Positions 1 to 11,142 are shown, counted from the first letter of the stretch. The stretch: 64,000 bases of DNA from Triatoma infestans (GCA_011037195.1 JAAEAF010006390.1:1-64000); one strand, 5' to 3'. Notes: generated by a model not told the origin, from the letters alone. Made by a program: numbers and translations.

Positions 1-1465
1 GCCAGCCAGTCGCTATTATTCAGGTCAAGAGCCGCGGTCAGTACACGGTCAAAGGGACCGCCAAAGACACACCGCTAAAACCCTTTCAACAAGAACCCTT
101 TCAAAAGGGTCATTATACGGTCAGTGTACAGAAGCCACCTGGCCGATATACAAGGGTCAACAAACACTCAAAAGACCACCTGGCTACAGTCTTTTGATAA
201 CCGCCATCATCTGTTGCCACACTGGTCACCGACCTATTCAAGACCTAGGGTCAACACACGGCAAGAGATGTTTTAGTGTGTCCCGTAATTACACACTTGT
301 CAATGTGTGAGTGATGCCAATATAAACGTCACTCTCCACCGGAAGAGGGGATGAGTATTCTTCAGTATTTTATCAGCGTTTAATTAGGATTCTACCAGTC
401 ATTTACGACATCGGTTCATACATCACGAGCGCGTCCCTATCTAAGGTTTTTAAACATATATTTATTCATCAATCATTATAGTTGTGCATTCTAGTTACCA
501 TTTAAATCATTTTAAATTAATTGTAGTTTATCTTTTCAAACGTTTAAATTATTGTTTAAAATATATATCTATTTTCGTAAATTAGTAGTTCATATTTTGA
601 GTAACAACTATCTAAAAATCTCTAACTAACTCCCAACAATTCATCGCATCATAACCCTCTTCAAGAGACATCTGATTCCACTAAAACTTGTTTATGGCTC
701 AACACTTTTGATTGAAATATTTTTTTTTGGAGAACAATTGACTTTATATTACTTAGTCTAGAGTTTAAAAATACCATTTAGCAATTGGTATTAGTGGAAT
801 AATTGCCACATTATCCAACAGTTGTAGAAAAGAGAAACTATCCTTCTTTTTTTTTTACTTTAAATAAATAATAACAACATAAAGTTTGGTTGAAAATGCA
901 GAAAGAAAATTCGGTGTACTATGTATAAAAACTTTTTAGCTTTTAAAAAAAGAAGAAGTTACATTTCTTTATTTTCTTCTGCTCCTTATTCACATGTGTT
1001 ACATTATATGAAGGTATTAACTCCTGAGATGAAAAAAGAAAATATAAGGAAAAGTAGACCAAACAAGATAAAGTATTGGGAAAATTCTCAAGAGTGTGAG
1101 AATAGCTCTGACTGGAAGAAGCTGCCTGCAAGAAGCTTCTTTCTTTTATTTTTTTTTTCCACACCTTCAGTTGAATGAAAAGAAGTAGAAAAACACTTTT
1201 CCCCACACTATTGTATGAACTCAGATTTTATTTCTAAGAAAATACACACGTAGAAAGAAAAACTCACCATTTTCTATCTCTTACTTCTTAATTTATAATT
1301 GACAAATGTTTATTTATAATCTGAAATTTCGATGACATAATTTATTGTAAATGAATATGCAAAGTTGGATAACATCTATAATTTTATCCATCGTATCTTG
1401 TTGGTTCTGATCGGTTTTTCAATCGATTATTTTTGAATCAATGTTCATCTGTGTTCTCAGAATTA
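1..1465. other. No gene recognised
   Basis: The first ~360 bases are less AT-rich than the rest. They hold short repeated words (an ACCCTTTCAA word near 78 and 97) and a TATAAA at 321-326, with a TCAGT initiator-like word about 40 bases downstream. This could be a promoter or the edge of an LTR, but no coding region follows. From about 420 on the sequence is AT-rich and without recognised content. The short reading frames at 921-1206 on both strands are low-complexity and look like chance. Confidence 0.4.
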
Positions 1466-1471
1466 ATTTTT

Positions 1472-1598
1472 ACTTTCTCTTACTCCTAGTAAGAAGTATT
1501 GTAATCGCGTCAAATTTTCGATATGAGTTCGATTGAGTTTTCACCGGAAATATCCGTTTTGAGGTCCCCTGAGCCCAAAAAAGTGGTTTTTAGCAAAT

Positions 1599-1633
<35 letters not shown>

Positions 1634-2232
1634 CAATGTAAACAGCATAGCTCAAAAACCAAAAATCGTAGAAGGTTCAAACTTGATATTAAGTTTAGGT
1701 ATCATCATGGGATCTGACGGTGCGTTATGTGTCAATATTCCTCAACCGGAAGTACCATTTTACTAGTTGTTTTTTTAAGTTTTTGCAAATTTCTCAAAAA
1801 TGGCTACAAAGATTTTCTTGAAACTTCGTATACAAAATAAAACTGCAATGATCTACATTTTTTATTTAAGACGTTTCTCTGGAAAAATTAATTTAAGGGC
1901 AGTTTTAGGGGAGGTTTTAAGGACGTTTCCTGGGAAAATTCATTTAGGGGTGGGGGGTGGGGTTACAGCTTCCCCTAAAGTGGTATCATAGTTGATTATA
2001 CAATCCATAGTTAATTCTATCATCCAAACAAAATTAATTAGAAATAAACAGATGGCCAAAATTCCAAGTTTTAAGAAAATTGTAAGCCGGAAGTGCGCTT
2101 ATACTGAACAGCTTTTTCAGTTTTCGACGAATTTCGTTGTATTTGGTACACAAACTATAACATTTGTCAATTATCATTTTGAGAACAGGAGTAAGAGAAA
2201 GTTGTGTGAGTGTTTCACACCAGATTTTTTCA
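1472..2232 (+). repeat. Repeat A, copy 1 (dispersed non-coding repeat)
   Basis: This is a copy of the commonest repeat in the window. Order of parts: a 15-base word ACTTTCTCTTACTCC (1472-1486) overlapping a small hairpin CTTACT-cct-AGTAAG; a block ending in a (GT)n tract (about 1600-1630); a block with the words ACCGGAAATATCCG and CCGGAAGTACCA; one ~290-base internal unit (about 1780-2090); and a terminal block with GGAGTAAGAGAAAGT (2188-2202), the exact reverse complement of the first word. It ends at TTTCACACCAGATTTTTT. No long reading frame runs through it, and frames inside it (for example 1523-1717) merely translate the GT tract. Compare the copies at 8.8, 33.4, 39.3, 54.6 and 57.1 kb. 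Confidence 0.85.
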
Positions 2233-2377
2233 TACAACTGCCCAAAATATAAAAATTTGCAAAATATAATATAAAAATTTGCAACGTTCTAACAATCATG
2301 AAACTAAACAAATACAAACTATTTTTTGTAAGAATAGTTTTATTCCTTAACTATTTTAGTTCTTATTTATTTTTAAT

Positions 2378-3600
2378 TTTAATAAACTCATTAGACTGAC
2401 CGATCATCTGACCAGCAATTTCAACAACAAAAAAACATACCGGAATGGTCTTATTAGACATAGAGAAAGCATTCGATACCGTCTGGCATAACGGCCTGAT
2501 TTACAATTTAATAGTTTACAGTTTTCTTAATAAAATGAATATATTCTTATCTACATAATAGATCATTCGAAGTGCAAATAGGTAACGATAGTTCTCAGCG
2601 TAGATACCTCTCTGCAGGCCCCCCTCAGGGCTCAGTAATTTCTCCGACATTGTTCGCGATCTTTATAAGCGATATTCCGCTAAAAGAGGATATTAACCTT
2701 TCGTTATTTGCTGACGATACTGCTATTTATGCTTCACCGTGGCGGGTAGACACAATAATAAATAGACTAGCAAAAAATTTTAATAGAATATATAAATATT
2801 TCCATCGTTGGAAAATAAAAGTAAACGAGAATAAAACTCAAAGTTATTTTATTCACTAAAAGAAGGGCCGATATTACAACATAAATTGAAAATTAATGAT
2901 CACTATATAGACTGGTCCACCAAAGTAAAGTATCTTGGTTTGGTGATGGACAGATCTTTAACATTTACTCAGCATGTGAATACCATTTGTAAAACAAATG
3001 TAAAGGATTAATAGTCTCACTTTTCCCACTTTTAAATAGACATTCAATGCTGAGTACAAATAATAAAATCTTATTATACATAGTAGTGGTGAGACCTGTC
3101 TTAACTTATGCCGCTGCAGCATAAAATGCTAAAACTTCAGAGAATCCAAAATAAGTTACTGAGATTCGCTACAGATTCTCCTAGGTACACACTGATTAGT
3201 TCCCTCCACGAACAGACTGGTTTACCATTCATTAAGGATGTCATAATAAAACAAGCGACAGAAAGATTTTTCTTAAATTCAGAAATAAGTAACAATGATA
3301 TAAGTGTGTATAATGTAAATATTTGTAATGGAATCGTTTGATGTGTGATTGATGTAATGACATGGCAAAGTCATTGATATATTCATTACAAACATAAAAG
3401 AATTAAGTATATCTTAAGTAGCTAAGTTTTATCTAAAATTCTCTTTTAATCTTATTTTTGTATTAGGTTTTTTTGGTTCGTCCTTTTCCTAATATTGGAA
3501 TAGCCCTGCTTACTCTTTTATTTTGAATCTCAGAGTTATAGATCCTTTTCTGGCACTCTAATTTATTATGTAAATATGTACTGGACCTAAAATAAAGTGT
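2378..3600 (+). pseudogene. Jockey-like non-LTR reverse transcriptase relic
   Basis: This is a fragment of a non-LTR retrotransposon polymerase, from the palm region to the C-terminal end. In order it reads: a piece with the catalytic-aspartate motif LLDIEKAFDTVWH (from 2443), SYLHNRSF, AGPPQGSVISPTLFAIF, FADDTAIYA (around 2707, the catalytic FADD box), then WKIKVNENKT, and after frameshifts LQRIQNKLLRFATDSP. The frame breaks at least at an A-run near 2430, around 2530, near 2860 and around 3000-3110. An AATAAA near 3590 may be its polyadenylation signal. The motif spacing fits the Jockey clade. It is dead. Confidence 0.85.
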
Positions 3601-4107
3601 ATTTATGATTTATGAATATTATTTAACCATTTGTATAATACTTTATTATTTAAAAAATGCTATTTCTTTAATTGTTTCATCTAATTTAATATTTCTTAAC
3701 CACGCTTGTTTTAAATATAAAAAGTACGTAAAAATTAAAATCATGGTAATTCATAAAATATATCTTTATTCTTAAAATTTAATATATACTTTCTTATATA
3801 TTGTCTAATTTCCTATCCCTCTTGCATTTTGAAAATACCATGATAAGACACTGCAACAATATACACACCTTTACTCCTCAACACTGTGATGTAGGCAAGA
3901 AATTATATGTTTTATAAATAATATATCAGGTCAAAGGAAAATTGTGCGTTGCGTAGCAGAAGGGTCAGACCCAGTTACAAGACTCGTTAGAAGAGAAGTC
4001 AAAGCACTCAGCACTCTATTTTCTTTTAACCCCCTTCAACAAAATATAAAGGGCAGATTTTTAACTGCCAACGCCACCAGTATTGTTACAACAGTGTCAA
4101 TATTTTA
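3601..4107. other. No gene recognised
   Basis: AT-rich spacer. I see no coding stretch, repeat or RNA gene that I can support here. Confidence 0.4.
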
Positions 4108-4155
4108 GAAATCGAAAATTCACCGGATATACAGATTTTGAGGTCCCCTGAGTAG
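4108..4155 (+). repeat. Repeat A fragment cut by a SINE
   Basis: A short piece of the Repeat A 5' block (AAATCGAAAATTCACCGGATAT followed by GAGGTCCCCTGAGT). It stops exactly where the 3' tail of the minus-strand SINE begins. The other half of the repeat is not visible beyond the SINE, so the locus was probably also deleted. Confidence 0.6.
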
Positions 4156-4512
4156 ATTGTAGATTGTTGTAGGGGATTATTGCACTGCGACCTGAAAGAT
4201 CTACTGTACCCCCTATCTACTGTGAATTGTAGAGGCACCTAGGAAGAGAAAATCTAAAGTGAAGCTGGATTCGAACCCGGGACCTCCGCGTTGCTAGTTC
4301 AGCGCGCTACCGCTGAGCTAATCCCCTCCTTCTCCCTTGGCTTTCGCCAATTAACTGGGAACGGAGACCCTAGTTTGTGTAGTGCTTTTGTCCTTGTCTG
4401 TAAAGTGTAGACTGTGTGCAGTTTAAGTGTACTGTATACTGTTCTGACGAAATGCATGGAGTACTGAGCTGTGGTAAACCGTGGGGTCGGTGCTCCCTAT
4501 ACCCCTTGCGGG
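4156..4512 (-). repeat. Composite tRNA-Ala-derived SINE
   Basis: Read on the minus strand, this has a ~190-base leader (with a GGGG...CCCC stem and a TTGGCGAAAGCCAA hairpin), then a tRNA-like head. The head has an A-box-like TAGCTCAGCGGTAGCGCG, an anticodon-loop equivalent CTAGCAA (AGC, alanine), and a B box GGTTCGAATCC. A body and a short (TACAATC)n-like tail follow. RNA polymerase III would start from the A and B boxes. The anticodon stem does not pair well, so this is not a working tRNA gene. Similar composite copies lie at 5853-6252 and 31701-32152. Confidence 0.8.
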
Positions 4513-4734
4513 CATCCGATGGTACTAATAAATGTAATATCATATTGGAGCTTCCAGCGATTTTTCGTTTAGACCAATTGTTTAAAAAAAAAAAATCGTA
4601 CTCCGGTCATATTTAAGTTTGGAAACATAATTTCAAAAATATGACACAATTGCTCCTCTAGTAGTAGTTATAATTAGTAAAAATAGTAAGTAATAACTGG
4701 TTTAAATAAATATGTTCCGTTTTCCGATAAATTG

Positions 4735-5765
4735 CAAGTTTTTAATGCTGTATCCAGATCAATTATACGTTATGGTGCACAAATATGGGGTACACAATGT
4801 ACAAATTAGTGGAATTACCGCTTAAGCATTTTATAAAAAAAGTTTTATATTTGCCAGCTTACAGTCCGGATTTCATTGTCTATCTCGAGACTGATATTGT
4901 TCCGACATACTTGTGTACACTGAAACTTCATCTAAAGTACATTCATAGATGTATGTACTCGCCATCACACAGGTATCCAAATTTATATGTCAACAAGGTG
5001 ATAAAGAAAAAAAGATTTTGGTCCACTGACTGGGAAAAATTATGAAATTTTGTAATGACGTGAGTTTGGATGGGTTAGTAAGTGGTAGTGTGGGGATCTC
5101 GGATGTGTTAGATAAAATAAAAAAAAAACATTTTATTAATAAATACAAGATATGTGCTGAAAAAAGTCAACGCTGTATTATATATAAACAATTATTAACA
5201 AATAACCTAGTAATTAATAGTAATCTGGATGCTAGGTCAATCAGCTGGATTATAAAAGTTCGGGGTGAAATCCTACATTTAAATAAATGCTCATTTATTG
5301 CATTTATGCATATAAAATTATGTTCCCTTTGTAACTTAAATGAAGAAGAAGATTGTTTTCATTTTGTAGCTAAGTGCCCAATACTAAATGAGTTCAGGAT
5401 TAAATATTTCAATAAAAAAGAGCTTAGTGCCAGTGAATTTATGAATTGTTTATGTGGAGAATACTGGGTTGGCCTGCCTAATTATTCTAAATTTGCATGG
5501 CAGTACAGGATACGAGTTAGTCCTAGAATTCAACTATAACCAAGTCCAATTGTTCTGTTTAAGGTAAAAGAAGGTGTTGTTTTTATTTATTTTTTATTTG
5601 TATTTTATTTTGTTCTAATATTAAAACATGTATTTTATATAAAGTTGGCAACTCCTCTGACGGTCATTCGGCCAAGAGTATAGACTGTCTGTAATATTTT
5701 CATATTGCTTCAATATTGTAATTTTTCAAATAGAAATAAAGACCCGTTATTATTATTATTAATAT
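4735..5765 (+). pseudogene. C-terminal relic of a non-LTR retrotransposon (same clade as the 57.5-kb element)
   Basis: This stretch encodes the region downstream of the RT domain. It starts with SRSIIRYGAQIWGTQ (about 4757), continues in shifted frames with PSHRYPNLYVNKVIKKKRFW, and then has a 165-residue open frame (5042-5539). That frame includes WIIKVRGEILHLNK and a zinc-knuckle-like CSLC...H...C segment. The same order of motifs occurs in the full-length element at 61.6-62.4 kb (IAGYGAQIWGFQ, PSHRLPKILALKII, WLFKLRGELLYLN, CSLC...H...C). A 3' UTR with AATAAA near 5734 leads to an (ATT)n tail, also as in that element. The RT and endonuclease domains are missing (5' truncation). Confidence 0.8.
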
Positions 5766-5852
5766 TATTATTAACTGGTTTAAAACATATACTTCTATCT
5801 CTTACTTTATTTTACATAGTTCGAATTGACTGATTCTATACTAATAAATTGC

Positions 5853-6252
5853 CCGCAAAGGGCAGTTACATTGTTGCATGCAGTTACTTGGGGAGTAGCG
5901 ACCCCACGGGTTACCACAGCTCAGTACTCCATACACTTAGTCAGAACAGTATACGATACACTTAAACTACAGACCCTCTTTACTTTACAGGCAAGGAAAA
6001 CACAGGTCACAAACTATCAGTAGTAGCGCGGAGGACTAGCAACGCGAAGGTGACGGGTTCGAGTCCAGCATGTGGCCCTTAGATTTTCTCTTCCTAGGAG
6101 CCCTCACAACTCACTGTCCAATGATGAGCAGTGTTATCTGTAGCTAAAGGACACAGCTTGGACGCCGCAGTGCACTGAGAAGGCTCCGGGGGACTCAATA
6201 GATCTTTCATGTCGCAGTGCAACAATCTCTTACAACAATCTACAACCTATAC
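5853..6252 (+). repeat. Composite tRNA-Ala-derived SINE
   Basis: Plus-strand copy of the composite SINE. The leader begins near TTGCATGCAGTTACTTGGGG, followed by a tRNA-like head whose 5' half (A box) is mostly deleted. It retains ACTAGCAACGCG and the B box GGGTTCGAGTCC near 6055. The body ends at TACAACAATCTACAACC. It lies just downstream of the (ATT)n tail of the preceding retrotransposon relic. A frame through its leader (5826-6023) is not a gene. Confidence 0.75.
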
Positions 6253-6555
6253 TAATATATTGAGTGAATCTAAACTTTTATAAAAGCTACCTTTTTGAGA
6301 CAAACATAATCTCCCCATCCCTCAAAACCCCACCCCCCTTAATTGTTTTTTTTTCTGAAAAATTTTCAAATAGAAGTGATAGGCCACTGTAGGTAGGTAT
6401 AGTTTAATACACCCAGTTTAAATACACTAAGTTTACTGAAAACCCGTCTCTTATTTTTATGGAGTAAAACCACAAGAACCTGAGAAAAACTGTTCAATAA
6501 AGTCTCCATTTCAATAAAAAAAAAACGCTTTCCATCAAATTCGGAATTTTGGCAA

Positions 6556-6558
<3 letters not shown>

Positions 6559-6601
<43 letters not shown>

Positions 6602-6931
6602 GGCAGAAGGGGAGGGCAAACCCTACGCTATCCAAAGCCTCCCAGGGCCCATATAGCTACTCCTAAAGAACAACAACCACTGGGACTACAACGAAAATCC
6701 AGGCCCAGGTTTTAACCATCTAAGTTTCACCACAGACCGGACAAATCGGACCAAAACCTTAAAAGGACACAGCTTAAGATCCTCTACCGATATCCTATTC
6801 CGGCCGAAGGTCCTAAACCTAATCTCCTCACAACCCAAACAATTCGTCATCAGATGCATGGGTGTTTCCTCCTCAGTCTCACAAACTCTACAAAAGGGGC
6901 CAGGCACGAGTCCCATTATATAGAGATGTCT
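6559..6931 (-). pseudogene. I-like retrotransposon 3' end nested in Repeat A
   Basis: On the minus strand this codes for the last ~76 residues of a polymerase C-terminus: GPFCRVCETEEETPMHLMTNC (a CxxC...H...C zinc-knuckle-like motif) followed by KVLVRFVRSVVKLRW. A 3' UTR ends in a long (AAT)n tail, which reads (ATT)n at 6558-6600 on the plus strand. The protein is closely similar to the C-terminus at 40.9-41.1 kb, so the two are copies of one family. The word GGCAATATTA / GGCAATATAA lies at both edges (6551-6560 and 6932-6941), as expected for a target-site duplication. The copy is strongly 5' truncated. Confidence 0.85.
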
Positions 6932-7338
6932 GGCAATATAATTAATTCTATTTAAAATTTTACAGATGATAGAATCGTATAATTAATTTTTATTAAATAG
7001 TACTTTAGTTAAAGGAATGCATATGCCACCTCTCCCTGAAAATCCCCCTTAAATGATTTTTTTCCCGAGATATGTTTCAAAAGAATGAGGTTGCTCTTTA
7101 TATATGTAGTCGATAGAATAAATTTAAAGAAATTCGTTAGAGCCATTTACGAGAAAATTGCAAAAAAGTAATCAATCTATTCGGTAAAGTGGTACTTTTT
7201 CGGTTGTCCGATTTTAAACCAAATTGGTACTATCAATTCTCCTAGTAGAGCATAAACGATGTATCAAACATAAACTTTCTGCGATTTTTCGTTTTTGAGT
7301 TATGCAGATATCTCTCTCTCGCTCTCTCTCTCTCTCAC

Positions 7339-7780
7339 ATTATTATTATCAGGACGGGTGCCCGAAAGGCGCGGGACCTAAGCCTACGTGGCTCTTATCC
7401 CCCCGATACCCCCCCGTAACCCCTTAATTAATCTCCCCCGGTAACTTGCCGGTTAATCTACAATATCTCAAGATATCCCCAAACTCCAACTCGCCCAGGC
7501 AATCCTGCGAGAGTGGTGTCCTCCCAAATATACGAAACCTAGTTCCAGCGAAACGGGGACACTGACATAAGTAGTGATACACCGTTTCCCTAACTCCGTC
7601 ATCACAATTCTGACAAATGGGACTCCGCGTCCTCCCCATGTTAAACAAGTGACTCTGCACCCAAGTGTGTCCAGTCACTATTCCTACCAAGGTCCTCAAA
7701 CCCGTCCCACTAAGAGACAGGAGATACTCCGAGATTCCCTGCTTGCTTGCCTTTATAAATCTTTTAGCTTGGAGGCACCC
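7339..7780 (-). pseudogene. RNase H-type non-LTR retrotransposon C-terminus nested in Repeat A
   Basis: The minus-strand frame enters near 7780 with GCLQAKRFIKASKQGISEYL and continues through LLSLSGTGLRTLVGIVTGHTW. It then has a zinc-knuckle-like CQNC...H...C stretch and ends with LGELEFGDILRYCRLTG near 7424, followed by a short 3' UTR and an (AAT)n tail at 7338. The same protein segment occurs at 20.4-20.6 kb just after an RNase H domain. The residues before GCLQ in the longest open frame are translated CT repeat. The element is flanked by a long duplication of Repeat A sequence (about 55 bases, starting at 7279 and at 7781). Confidence 0.85.
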
Positions 7781-7935
7781 CTGCGATTTTTCGTTTTTGA
7801 GTGATGCAGATATCTCTCTCTCGCTCTCTCTCCCACACTCTCTCTCTCTCTCTCTCTCACATACATACACCGGTGGTTAGAAATCCACTATTTCAGCCCT
7901 TTATATAATGGTAAAAATTCGACAAGATTACAATA

Positions 7936-8844
7936 TATTCTCTTAACAAATAATAAAATGAAAACCAATCAAGAAATGATTTAATATTAGCAAAATCTTA
8001 AGGCCCTTGTAAATTCTTGTAAAGTTCACAGACTTTTCAAGAAAAAGTAGTTCATTAAAGTAAATAACATCTTATATCACAATTTACAGTAATACAACAA
8101 GGCATGTAATTTTTTTTCTTTTTTTTTATTTATTTTGTGACCTAATTACACAACATAAATAACTGAACTGCAATTATTACCTGTATATAAACAATATTCC
8201 AGGTAACTAGGTGGGGGGTGGATATAGTTTGACTTGAATTATATTGTATGTTTGAGTTTATTTGGTAGCAAATGTGTACCGGAGTGTATATTACATAGCC
8301 TGGGTATAAAATACATTAGAAAATTAGTGTTATACCCCACTAAGGACGACTTGTTGCTCACTATATTTATTAACCCTAATTAAAGAGGATGGGGTAGAAA
8401 AAGGATAGAAGGTAAATGGAACTCTTTATAGCGTCTACAACACTTTCTTCTTATTAGGACTGAAATAAATTACAAAAACAAAGGCGCCTTTAAAAAAAAT
8501 TAAACTGAAGTTATATTACACAGAAGTTCCTTTAACTTACTAGTGGGGATTTATAAAATTTTAATTTAACAACAAAAGATTTTCCAATAATAATAGTAAT
8601 AACAATAATAAAACTTAAATTAGTTTATTATCATTGGACCAGGAGTGGGGATCTTTGTTGCGTCCGTGTCTGTTTAGGTTAATTGAATTTTTATTTGAAA
8701 TTAAAGTTCTGAGATTTAATGAAAATTTGGTTTTTTAAAGTATCTTTATATTTTATACCACTGGAAATTCTTAAGTGATAAATTTCTCCATTACGAAAAA
8801 GAAAGACTTTTTTTTTTTAAAGAAATAGTCTGTAAGTTTCTTTA
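7936..8844. other. No gene recognised
   Basis: AT-rich spacer with homopolymer A and T runs. I see no coding stretch or element here. Confidence 0.4.
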
Positions 8845-9228
8845 CAGACTCCAAGTAAGAGGAAGTAATGTAATCGTGTCAAATTTTCGATATGGAGTTT
8901 TCACCAGAAATATCCGTTATGAAGTCCCCTGAATCCAAAAATGTGGTTTTTAGCAAATGGTGTGTGTGTGCGTGTGTGTATCTGAACAGCATAGCTCAAA
9001 AACGAAAAACCGCAAAAAGTTGAAACTTGATATTCCATTTAGGTATCACCATGGGATCTGACTGTATGTTATCTGTGAAAATTCCTCAACCTAAAGTACC
9101 ACTTTACTAGTTGGTTTTCGACGAATTTCATTAAATTTGGTACACAAACTATAAAATTTGTCAATTATAATTTTGAAAACTCTGGAGTAAGAGAAAGTTG
9201 TGTGAGTATTTCACACCAGATTTTTTTT
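8845..9228 (+). repeat. Repeat A, internal-deletion copy
   Basis: It starts with AAGTAAGAGGAAGTAATGTAATCGTG and keeps the GT tract (8958-8978, with one C). It runs to the CACTTTACTAGTTGGTTTT word, then jumps directly into the terminal block (CGACGAATTTCATTAAATTTGG), ending at TTCACACCAGATTTTTTTTT. The ~290-base internal units are missing. This shows that the terminal blocks and the internal units behave as separable modules. Confidence 0.8.
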
Positions 9229-9802
9229 TCTGTTTTAAAATAAATAACTATTTTAAAAATGTTATAACAATTAAAATTACACAACAAAAAAAAAAATATA
9301 TAATGTACGTATATCCGGATTTTTAATCGGTATTAGGATAGCATGGCTGCGCGATAGGTAGAGACAAGTATTAAAGAGGAATCAAAATCTTCTTAACTTT
9401 ATGAATCAATACAGGAAAAGAGTAAAGTGAGTTTGTATATACCTACAGGAGTTCTTCTTTATCGCAGGTGATATCAGTTTATAATCAGAGTCGTCCCAAA
9501 CAGTAAGAACTTAACTTCCACTTCAGTGTAATCGTGAATTTAGGTGGAGGTTTCCCAACTGTGGTAGATGGAGAAGGCAAACGGGATTCAAACTCTTCAG
9601 AATTGTATGTAAGTGAAAGAGTATGAGAACTGGGAATAAGTGGTAGCGGGACTTGTACAATGTGCGAGTGTGTTTGGTGGTCTTGGTGCAGGAAGGAAGA
9701 TTAAATCGGAAATAGCAGGCTGGAACCGGAATACAAAACAGTTACACCATTGCCAACACAACTACTATCTTATACACATTCTCTCACTTTCTCATTCTCA
9801 CG

Positions 9803-9843
<41 letters not shown>

Positions 9844-10542
9844 ACAAATTTATCGTTTTCTGTTCGCTATACATTACCCGCACTCGGCAGCTTGGTCTCC
9901 CAGTAAGCAAATACATATTGAATCAAATACTCTAGGAATCTTCCACACATGTGCTCTATATAGGCTTTGGGCTTACCGCTCTTCAACTTTACAACAACCG
10001 TATCACATATACACTTAAAAGTACTTTTTTTTTAAATGTATTTCATTTCATTAATTTAGCTACTGCAATTTAACCCAACTAATTTAAACGTGATATCTGA
10101 TATTCTAACATTGTGAGACTGTTGTGATCAATATGGTAATGATATGGTTTCACCAAAAACATTGGTATATGGAATTTCATTTGATTATTTGTCATGTTAA
10201 TATTTTTATGTTAATGTAATTCTGTCGAAATAGAAATGGATTTCAGTCAAAGTGACCTAAGTGCTTAGACTATGTCCTCTCCATATAAGTGGTTATAATT
10301 CTAACTTTTAGGAGTGTGTGAACCGACCGTACCATTTAGCCATTTAGGAAAAAGAGAAGGTAAATTAAGTTTATTGCATTAACATTTACTTACATATAAA
10401 TTTAGCAGATTCAGAAGGTCTTCTTACCTGAAAAAAAAAGGTACTGATTATAATAATGCAAGAAATTTTAGATTGTAACATTATATAGTGAGAGAATGGT
10501 AACGTGAGAAGAAAGTGCCAGACTGACTGGCAGAGTTCAGTT
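9229..10542. other. No gene recognised; CT/CA microsatellite
   Basis: It contains adjoining (CT)n and (CA)n tracts at about 9800-9846. The open frames at 9640-9935 only translate this tract and are not genes. Nothing else is recognised. Confidence 0.4.
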
Positions 10543-11142
10543 TAAATAAATTTTCATGCATCACAGAGGAACCGGCCGGAAGTTTTTATCAAAATCCGTC
10601 AACCGGATTCTAGGAGAAATATTGTAATGGGCTGAAATCACTCCCCACCCCAAGTTCACTGCGATTTTCCCTCAAGCTGCTATGTGGGCAAACTAGGAGG
10701 AACTGGAAGGAGAAGTTCAAGAGAGACGACTAGTTCAGCTGCCTGTATATAGATCCGGTAATTCTAAAGAAGAGACCATTATTTGAATTACTGTCCACCC
10801 GACAACATACTCTGCCAGTAGAGAGATGTTGTGGCAACAAGAAAGTGCCAGACTGACTAGCAGGTATGTTGTCAGGTGGACGGTGATACAAATAATGGTC
10901 TCTTCTTTAGAATTACCGGATCTATATATAGGCAGCTGAACTAGTCGTCTCTCTTGAACTTCTCCTTCCAGTTCCTCCTAGTTTGCCCACATACCAGCTT
11001 GAGGGAAAATCGCAGTGAACTTGGGGTGGGGAGTGATTTCAGCCCATTACAATATTTCTCCTAGAATCCGGTTGACGGATTTTGATAAAAACTTCCGGCC
11101 GGTTCCTCTGTGATACATGAAGATTTATTTAAACTTAGTGCG
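10543..11142. repeat. Large inverted repeat (palindrome), arms about 275 bases
   Basis: The left arm (about 10543-10820) and right arm (about 10861-11142) are reverse complements with few differences. Landmarks: GAGGAACCGGCCGGAAG at 10565 against CTTCCGGCCGGTTCCTC at 11091, and AATTCTAAAGAAGAGACC against GGTCTCTTCTTTAGAATT. The ~40-base spacer ends with AAGTGCCAGACTGACTAGCAG. Almost the same word (AAGTGCCAGACTGACTGGCAG) stands immediately before the left arm at 10514-10534. No frame in the arms resembles a protein. It could be a foldback element or two head-to-head copies of a short element. Confidence 0.85.

Larger units (their letters stand above)
6295..7935 (-). repeat. Repeat A (minus strand) carrying two nested retrotransposons
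   Basis: Read on the minus strand, the Repeat A blocks appear in order from about 7935 (GTATATTGTAATCTTGTCGAATTTTT) down to about 6295. They are interrupted by a retrotransposon piece at about 7339-7780 and another at about 6559-6931. Recognisable landmarks are the GATTTTTCGTTTTTGAG block, the GGGAGAGGTGGC-type internal unit and the AACTGTTCAATAAA end region. A (CT)n tract replaces the usual (GT)n. The copy is diverged and its 3' terminal block is missing. Confidence 0.65.

Noticed and set aside
321..366. TATA box with insect initiator as a gene promoter
   Set aside because: The spacing is slightly long (about 40 bases) and no coding region or repeat copy supports transcription from here; mentioned only as a possibility.
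9640..9935. Open frames over the CT/CA microsatellite
   Set aside because: The products are SLSLSLTHTHTHTH-type translations of simple repeats. The same applies to 1523-1717, 7665-7880, 19315-19536 and 27349-27726.
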